NCBI GenBank assembly: GCA_016789905.1
Contig: JAEUQC010000213.1
Coordinates: forward strand, 110,659 to 174,658
Length of the DNA: 64,000 nucleotides
Direction of reading: 5' to 3'
Source of the DNA: Bryobacterales bacterium
GTDB taxonomy: Bacteria > Acidobacteriota > Terriglobia > Bryobacterales > Bryobacteraceae
How positions within the stretch are numbered: the first letter of the stretch is position 1; each line of letters starts with the position of its first letter. Under the pieces are notes generated by a model. The model was given only the letters and a program-made list of their open reading frames with translations. It was not told the DNA's origin and ran no database searches. Shown piece after piece: positions 59,043 through 64,000 of this stretch. The translations under genes were made by a program, and so were the position numbers.

Positions 59043-60413
59043 ATGACTCGCCGGCAGTTCCTCCTCAGCACTTCTGCCGCGGCCGCCACGCGCCCGCCCA
59101 ATATCGTGCTCATCCTCGCCGACGACCTCGGCTACGGCGATCTCGGCTGCTATGGCGGCCAAGTGCCCACACCGTGCATTGACCAACTCGCCGCCGGCGG
59201 TATCCGCTTCACACAAGCCTATGTGGCCGCTCCCATCTGCTCTCCTTCCCGCGTCGGTATCACCACCGGCCACTTTCCCGCCCGGCACCTGATCTTTTCT
59301 TTCTTGAACGACCGCGCTTCCAATCGCGCCCTCGGCATGGCCGACTACCTCGATCCCCGCGTTCCCGCCATCGCGCGAACGCTCCGCCAGTCCGGCTACG
59401 CAACGGGCCATTTCGGCAAATGGCACATGGGCGGCGGTCGCGATGTGGACGACGCGCCTCTGCCCCATGCCTACGGCTTCGATGAGTCCTTCACCTCGTT
59501 TGAGGGCTTGGGCGATCGCGTGCTCCCTCCCGGCGCGCTCTCTGAGCAGTCCGCCCGTCTCGGCCGCGGCACCATCACTCGCGCGCCGAAAAGCCAGTTG
59601 ACCCGCCTCTTTGTCGACCGCGCCATCTCCTTCATCGATGCCAACCGCGCTCGCCCGTTCTACCTGCAACTGTGGCCCGACGACGTCCACGATCCCTTCG
59701 CCCCCGACGAAACCCAGTTCACTGCCTTCGCCCGCTTCTCGGCCAACAAATACCAGCAGCAGTTCGCCGCCGTTCTCAACGAAATGGACCGCCAGGTCGG
59801 GCGTCTGGTGGAGGCGGTGCGCGTTCGCGGATTGCTCGAAAATACGCTCTTCGTCTTCCTCGGCGACAACGGCCCCACCGCCTGGCCCCGCTACTACAAG
59901 GAGTCCCTGGACCCGCCCGGCAGCACCGGCGGACTTCGCGGCCGGAAGTGGAGCTTGTACGAAGGCGGCATCCGTACGCCGCTCATCGTGAACTGGCCGC
60001 GCCGCGTGCCCGCCGGCAAAGTGGATCACCACTCGGTCATCAGCTCACTCGATTTTTTCGCTACTTTCTGCCGCCTGGCCGGTGTTGCCAATGCCCCGCC
60101 CACCGACGGCGAGGATATGTCCGCCGCCTTTCTTGGCCGCCGCCAGCAACGCAAGCGGGATCTGTTTTGGGAGTACGGGCGCGCCCCCAAGGGCTTTCCA
60201 TATCCGGGCCTCGCCTCCGACAAGAGTCCCAACTGCGCCATCCGCTCCGGTAACTGGAAACTGCTGCAAAACGCCGATGGCACCGGCGCGGAACTATACA
60301 GCCTCGCTCCTTCTCCGGACGAAAACAGGCCGGTGAACAATCCCCGTGTTCAGGAGGGGCTCAGCCGGAAGTTACTCGCATGGCGTAACGCTCTTCCAAA
60401 AATGGCACTATAA
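59043..60413 (+). CDS. Sulfatase, FGly-type, Tat-exported
   Basis: This 456-residue arylsulfatase-type enzyme has a Tat-like signal (TRRQFLLSTSAAAA) and the N-terminal metal site ADDLGYGDLGC (Asp27, Asp28). The formylglycine motif CSPSR starts at Cys66, which must be converted to formylglycine by an FGE or anSME. GKWHMGGG and LGDNGPT supply further metal ligands. No maturase gene lies in the window. Such sulfatases in soil bacteria process sulfated polysaccharides. It diverges from the SDR and is followed, 4 bases later, by two S41 peptidases. Confidence 0.93.
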   Translation: MTRRQFLLSTSAAAATRPPNIVLILADDLGYGDLGCYGGQVPTPCIDQLAAGGIRFTQAYVAAPICSPSRVGITTGHFPARHLIFSFLNDRASNRALGMADYLDPRVPAIARTLRQSGYATGHFGKWHMGGGRDVDDAPLPHAYGFDESFTSFEGLGDRVLPPGALSEQSARLGRGTITRAPKSQLTRLFVDRAISFIDANRARPFYLQLWPDDVHDPFAPDETQFTAFARFSANKYQQQFAAVLNEMDRQVGRLVEAVRVRGLLENTLFVFLGDNGPTAWPRYYKESLDPPGSTGGLRGRKWSLYEGGIRTPLIVNWPRRVPAGKVDHHSVISSLDFFATFCRLAGVANAPPTDGEDMSAAFLGRRQQRKRDLFWEYGRAPKGFPYPGLASDKSPNCAIRSGNWKLLQNADGTGAELYSLAPSPDENRPVNNPRVQEGLSRKLLAWRNALPKMAL

Positions 60414-60417
60414 GTAC

Positions 60418-62100
60418 ATGCGACTTTCCCCGCGACTGCTGGCTCTAACCCTGCTTGCCGCATTCCCCTGTTTTCCCCAGATGACCGTAGAACAGCGCCT
60501 GTTTGATTTTGAATATGTCGCCGCGCAGTTCGCGAAATTCTACGGCCCCTATGAGTGGAAGCGGGATGTGATCGGCTTTGACTTATATGACCTCAAGCCC
60601 TGGCTCGCCCGCGTCAGAAATGCAAAAACCGACCTTGATTACTACGAAATCGCGTCGGAATATGTGGCCTCGCTACAGGACACCCACTCCATCTATATCC
60701 TCCCTTCGGACTTCTTCGCCAGCATCGGCATTAGCGTAGATATCTTTGACGATAAATTCCTCATTGAAGCCATTAACCGCTCGCAGCTTCCCGCCGCCCG
60801 TTATCCGTTCGCCATCGGCGATGAGATCGTCTCCATAGACGGCAAGCCCGCCAGTGAATTGGCGGCCTGGGCGGCCAAGTATCGCGGCCAGGGCAACCCG
60901 CGCGCCGCCAGGCGGTTTGGCGCCGCCGCGCTGTTTTCCCGCAGCCAACAGATCTTGCCTCGCGCTCACGAGATCGGCGACAACGCCACGGTCGTGGTCC
61001 GCCGCCAGTCCGGCGAAACGGAGACCTACGAAATTCCGTGGCAGAAGCGCGGTGTCCCCGTCCTGGCCAGCGGTCCTCTGCCCACAACCGCCACAGCCCG
61101 CTCCAAGGCCGCTAAAAACAGCCCGGACATTCTCGAACTGCTCGCCCGCGTGCAGCGCCGCGCGATGCCGGAAACCGGCGTCCGGATCACCGGCCTCGGC
61201 TCGCGAACGCCATTTTTCACCCTTCCTCAGGGCTTCCAGCGCCGCTTGGGAACGGCGGCTTCCCACTTCCACTTTTCGGGCACCTACGTCTCGCAGGGCA
61301 AACGCATCGGCTATCTGCGCATCCCAAACTTCAGTCCGCCCAATGAAGCCAGTGCCTACTTTGAGCTTGTGAATGAAGTCGCATTCCTGCAGCAGAACAC
61401 CGATGGCCTCGTGGTCGACATCGCCCGAAACAGCGGCGGCGGTTGCTACGGGCAGGACGCCGCGCAACTGCTCATCCCGCGCCCGTTCATCAGTGTTTCC
61501 GATGAAATCCGGCCCAGCCGTCTTGACCTTATCGCCTTCGAATCCGCGCTCAACTCTCCTCCCCCCGCCGGCGCGGAGCAGTGGCAGATCAATCTCGCCA
61601 AGGCCATCTACGCACAACTCGCCCAGGCCCACAGCGAAAATCGCGGCCGCACCGGCCCGCTTCCCGTCTGCGGTCTCGACGCGGAGGTCCAGCCCCTGCA
61701 ACTCCCCGATGGTTCGGTCTTCGCCTACGCCAAACCCCTCATCGTCCTGACTGACGAACTCACCATCTCCTGGGGCGATTCGTTCGCCCAAATCCTCTCC
61801 GATGCCAAACGCGGCCCCCTCTTCGGCTTCCGCACCAACGGTGCCGGAGCCTCGGTCTCCGGCTTTGAAGGCGGCTCCTTTGGCGAGGGTTTCCTGAATC
61901 TCTCCACTTCCCTCGGCCTGCGTACCCAAACCGTTCAGCAACCGGGCTTCCCATCCACCCGTTATTACGAAAACGTCGGCATCTGGCCCGACATTCCCTA
62001 CGACGTAATGACCGCCGAAAACCTCACCTCCGGCTACGCGCCCTATGTCCAGGCTTTCACCAAAGCCATCCTTGACGAAATTAACAAGGAGGTTCGCTAA
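60418..62100 (+). CDS. S41 family peptidase paralogue 1
   Basis: This 560-residue exported protease has a signal peptide (ending FPCFPQ), an N-terminal helical region, and a PDZ-like segment (ISVDIFDDKFLIEAINRSQLPAARYPFAIGDEIVSIDGKPASEL). The S41 core has KRIGYLRIPNF, DGLVVDIARNSGG and the nucleophile region TDELTISWGDSFAQIL, followed by FGFRTNGAGASV. The TxGA-type ending suggests a tricorn-like S41 rather than the Ser-Lys CtpA type. A bulky Trp follows the likely nucleophile Ser, where the paralogue has Ala. Substrate unknown. Confidence 0.88.
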   Translation: MRLSPRLLALTLLAAFPCFPQMTVEQRLFDFEYVAAQFAKFYGPYEWKRDVIGFDLYDLKPWLARVRNAKTDLDYYEIASEYVASLQDTHSIYILPSDFFASIGISVDIFDDKFLIEAINRSQLPAARYPFAIGDEIVSIDGKPASELAAWAAKYRGQGNPRAARRFGAAALFSRSQQILPRAHEIGDNATVVVRRQSGETETYEIPWQKRGVPVLASGPLPTTATARSKAAKNSPDILELLARVQRRAMPETGVRITGLGSRTPFFTLPQGFQRRLGTAASHFHFSGTYVSQGKRIGYLRIPNFSPPNEASAYFELVNEVAFLQQNTDGLVVDIARNSGGGCYGQDAAQLLIPRPFISVSDEIRPSRLDLIAFESALNSPPPAGAEQWQINLAKAIYAQLAQAHSENRGRTGPLPVCGLDAEVQPLQLPDGSVFAYAKPLIVLTDELTISWGDSFAQILSDAKRGPLFGFRTNGAGASVSGFEGGSFGEGFLNLSTSLGLRTQTVQQPGFPSTRYYENVGIWPDIPYDVMTAENLTSGYAPYVQAFTKAILDEINKEVR

Positions 62101-62102
62101 CC

Positions 62103-63767
62103 ATGAAACGCCTTCTCCTCCTCACCTTGTTTGTTCTTCCGGCGCTCGCGCAAATGACCCCGGAACAGCGCGTCTTTGACTTCCAGGCCCTGGTCGCCAA
62201 CCTCAACCGCAACTACGCCCCCTACGAGTGGAAGCGGCAACTGTTCGGCTTCGACATGCTCGACACGAAGCCGTGGCTGGAACGGATCAAAAACGCCAAG
62301 GACGATCTGGAATACTACGACATCACCGCCCAGTATCTTTCCAGTCTCGGCGATACCCACACCTCCTATCGCATCCCGTCGAACTTCCTGGCTTCCACCG
62401 GACTGCACGCCGATATCTACGACGGCAAGATCATCATCGACAACATCGTCCGCGGCACCCTTCCCGCCGCTCGTTACCCGTTTGTCAGCGGCGATGAGAT
62501 CCTCGCCGTCGATGGTAAGCCCGCCGCGGAACTGCTGGAGTTCTACAAGCGTTATTCCTACGCCGCCAGTGACAGTGCCTCCGCCCGCAACGCCGCCTTC
62601 CGGCTCGTCTCTCGCCCGCAGTCCGTTCTGCCTCGCGCCCACGAAATCGGCGATACCGTCGCCATCCTGGTTCGCCACCCGGATGGCAAAGAAGAGGAGA
62701 TAACCGTTCCCTGGATCAAAACCGGCCAACCGCTCCTCAAGGCTGGCCCGGTGCCAAGCCCCGTCAAGTCCGCCCGCAAGGCCCAGCGGTCCGTGGAAGA
62801 AGAGGAAGCGCCCGGCTACATGCAGCCGCTCCTGCGCCTCCAGTACGATGCCGTTGAGACCGACGAGAACCAGGACGTGCTCAACTACGGTTCGCTTGTC
62901 CAAGTCTGGGCTTGGCCCGCTTCGCTCGGCTACGTCCCTCGCGGCAGTTCCTACTATCGCGTTGGCGTGTTCCAGTTTGAAGGCCTTCGCATTGGTTACA
63001 TCCGCATTCCCAACTTCTCCCCGGCCAGCACCGCCGCCGCTCTTACCGAACTCGATACCCACATCCAGTTCTTCAACGCCAATACCGATGGCCTGGTCAT
63101 CGACGTCATGCGGAACAACGGCGGCTCGGCCTGCTACAACGAGGAGATGCAGCGCCGCTTCATTCCCTATATGTTCCGCGGTCTGGGTCGCGAACTCCGC
63201 GCCAACCGGATTTGGCTTAACCAGTTCTCCGCCGCATATGAAGCCGCAAAGGCTGCCAACGCCGACACGTGGATCGTCGATAGCTACAAACTGCTGGTCG
63301 ACGAAATGCGCGCCGCCGTTAGTGAGAACCGCGCCCGCACTGGCCCCGTTCCCATTTGCGGCCCATCGCTTGAACGCACCCCGGCGGCCAACACCTACAC
63401 AAAACCGCTAATGGTGATGACCGACGTTTTCTCCACTTCCGCTGGCGATGGATTCCCCGCCGCCCTGCAGGACGCCAATCGCGGCCCTATCTTCGGCACA
63501 CGTACCAACGGCGCCGGCGGCACCGTTTTCGATTTCGATTCCGGTGTCTATTCCGAGGCCTCTTCCCGCGCCACTGCCGGCATGCACCATCGCCGCAATC
63601 CGGTCGTCGCCTCCGGCTATCCTACCTCCAGCTACGTGGAAAACGTCGGCGTGCAGCCGGATATTTACTACGACTTCATGACCCTGGAGAATCTCCGCAC
63701 CGGCGGCCGGCCCTTCGTCGATGCCTTCTCCCGCGCCATCGCCGACCACATCCGTTCCTCGCGCTAA
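62103..63767 (+). CDS. S41 family peptidase paralogue 2
   Basis: This 554-residue tandem paralogue of the previous gene starts two bases after its stop. The signal peptide ends LPALAQ. The shared order is the WKRQLFGFDMLDTKPWL N-terminal region, PDZ-like IIIDNIVRGTLPAARYPFVSGDEILAVDGKPAAEL, DGLVIDVMRNNGG, and the catalytic TDVFSTSAGDGFPAAL with Ser in a canonical S-A-G context, followed by FGTRTNGAGGTV. Sequence resemblance to paralogue 1 is strong over the whole length. The pair is probably co-transcribed with the sulfatase. It ends 122 bases before the next gene. Confidence 0.9.
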   Translation: MKRLLLLTLFVLPALAQMTPEQRVFDFQALVANLNRNYAPYEWKRQLFGFDMLDTKPWLERIKNAKDDLEYYDITAQYLSSLGDTHTSYRIPSNFLASTGLHADIYDGKIIIDNIVRGTLPAARYPFVSGDEILAVDGKPAAELLEFYKRYSYAASDSASARNAAFRLVSRPQSVLPRAHEIGDTVAILVRHPDGKEEEITVPWIKTGQPLLKAGPVPSPVKSARKAQRSVEEEEAPGYMQPLLRLQYDAVETDENQDVLNYGSLVQVWAWPASLGYVPRGSSYYRVGVFQFEGLRIGYIRIPNFSPASTAAALTELDTHIQFFNANTDGLVIDVMRNNGGSACYNEEMQRRFIPYMFRGLGRELRANRIWLNQFSAAYEAAKAANADTWIVDSYKLLVDEMRAAVSENRARTGPVPICGPSLERTPAANTYTKPLMVMTDVFSTSAGDGFPAALQDANRGPIFGTRTNGAGGTVFDFDSGVYSEASSRATAGMHHRRNPVVASGYPTSSYVENVGVQPDIYYDFMTLENLRTGGRPFVDAFSRAIADHIRSSR

Positions 63768-63782
63768 CCTCTCCGTTCTGGC

Positions 63783-63866
63783 GGAATTCTCGTTTGTGAT
63801 GGATACATTCTGGCGCCTCGATTCACATGAATTAGGGGCGCCTGACAGGTGCTCGCCCGAGAATCC
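63783..63866 (+). other. Possible structured leader before the last gene
   Basis: GGAATTCTCG (63783-63792) pairs with CGAGAATCC (63858-63866) with one bulge, enclosing a second hairpin (63812-63842) with GGCGCC/GGCGCC arms and an inner ATTCA/TGAAT stem. It lies just before the gene at 63890. It could be a leader RNA, or a terminator for the S41 gene, though no T tract follows. I see no match to a riboswitch class I know. Confidence 0.35.
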
Positions 63867-63889
63867 AATCTTCACAGGACGCAAACCGT

Positions 63890-64000
63890 ATGTCGCGAGA
63901 CCTCTGCAAGCTCATATTGGGCTTTTTGTTTTCTTTTGCCTGCACTGCGCAGGCTGGCACCATCATCGTCTCTGGCGATTCCAACATTGTCAATGATTTG
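63890..64000 (+). CDS. Start of a secreted protein gene (runs off the window)
   Basis: The 37 visible codons encode a signal peptide (CKLILGFLFSFACTAQA) followed by GTIIVSGDSNIVNDL. The mature start resembles the N-termini of PEP-CTERM proteins of this type (DSNI-x-N), but without the C-terminus this is only a suggestion. The ATG follows the leader RNA candidate, 24 bases downstream. Confidence 0.65.
   Translation, partial: MSRDLCKLILGFLFSFACTAQAGTIIVSGDSNIVNDL

Noticed and set aside
63870..63889. GGACGCAAACC, reminiscent of part of a c-di-GMP-I riboswitch
   Set aside because: The second conserved strand and the paired helices of that riboswitch are not present around it.

Overview
The window looks like a chromosomal segment from a GC-rich, Gram-negative, motile, heterotrophic bacterium. 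The mix of FG-GAP repeat proteins, PEP-CTERM proteins, DUF1501 proteins with Tat signals, Tat-signal sulfatases, DUF11/P-domain giant proteins and S41 peptidases resembles Acidobacteriota (Bryobacterales/Solibacter-like). That placement is inferred from gene content only. Coding density is very high, no gene-free stretch reaches 300 bases, and many genes overlap by 1-4 bases (ATGA, TAATG, GTGA). I saw no insertion sequence, prophage, CRISPR array or rRNA gene. One tRNA gene, tRNA-Glu(CTC), is present.

Region 1 (1-14525) is mostly housekeeping. It holds an NtrC-type response regulator (cut by the left edge) with its membrane histidine kinase, ribosomal protein S1, a glycogen debranching enzyme, a three-gene set (FG-GAP protein, DJ-1/PfpI, alpha/beta hydrolase), tRNA-Glu, an rpiB-glyA-glycosyltransferase operon, and divergent proS with a class V aminotransferase. 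Region 2 (14503-21307) is a surface/accessory block: a PEP-CTERM protein, a 1480-residue secreted repeat protein with three P-domain-like modules and a 453-bp tandem duplication, then two tail-collar (microcystin-dependent-protein-like) paralogues and a GNAT acetyltransferase. Region 3 (21304-24693) has DinB, MalQ and a stand-alone nuoB.

Region 4 (24781-42492) is a large flagellar cluster. flaG and fliS each sit behind a sigma-28-like promoter. A leftward operon flgF-flgG-flgA-flgH-flgI-flgJ encodes the distal rod, ring assembly and rings. A rightward operon fliK-flgD-flgE-fliN-fliO-fliP-fliQ-fliR-flhB-flhA-flhF-fliA-fliN2-(DUF2802-like) encodes hook, switch, export gate and regulators. Missing here are fliF, fliG, fliM, fliE, flgB, flgC, fliH, fliI, fliJ, motAB, flagellin, fliD, flgK and flgL, so a second locus is needed. 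Oddities are a FlgH without a lipobox cysteine, a 91-residue FlgD, two SpoA-domain proteins without FliM, and flhF without flhG.

Region 5 (42520-64000) has ssb, a secreted protein of unknown function, an exported methyltransferase, a PfkB kinase, rhomboid, a glutaredoxin-like protein, an MFS transporter with an outer-membrane alginate-export-type porin, cutA, an FtsB-like protein, an operon with two phosphohexomutase paralogues, secreted hydrolases, a DUF1501 protein with an apparent internal deletion, an SDR, a sulfatase and two tandem S41 peptidases. The window ends inside a new secreted-protein gene preceded by a structured leader. The most unusual parts are the region 2 surface block and the variant flagellar parts list.
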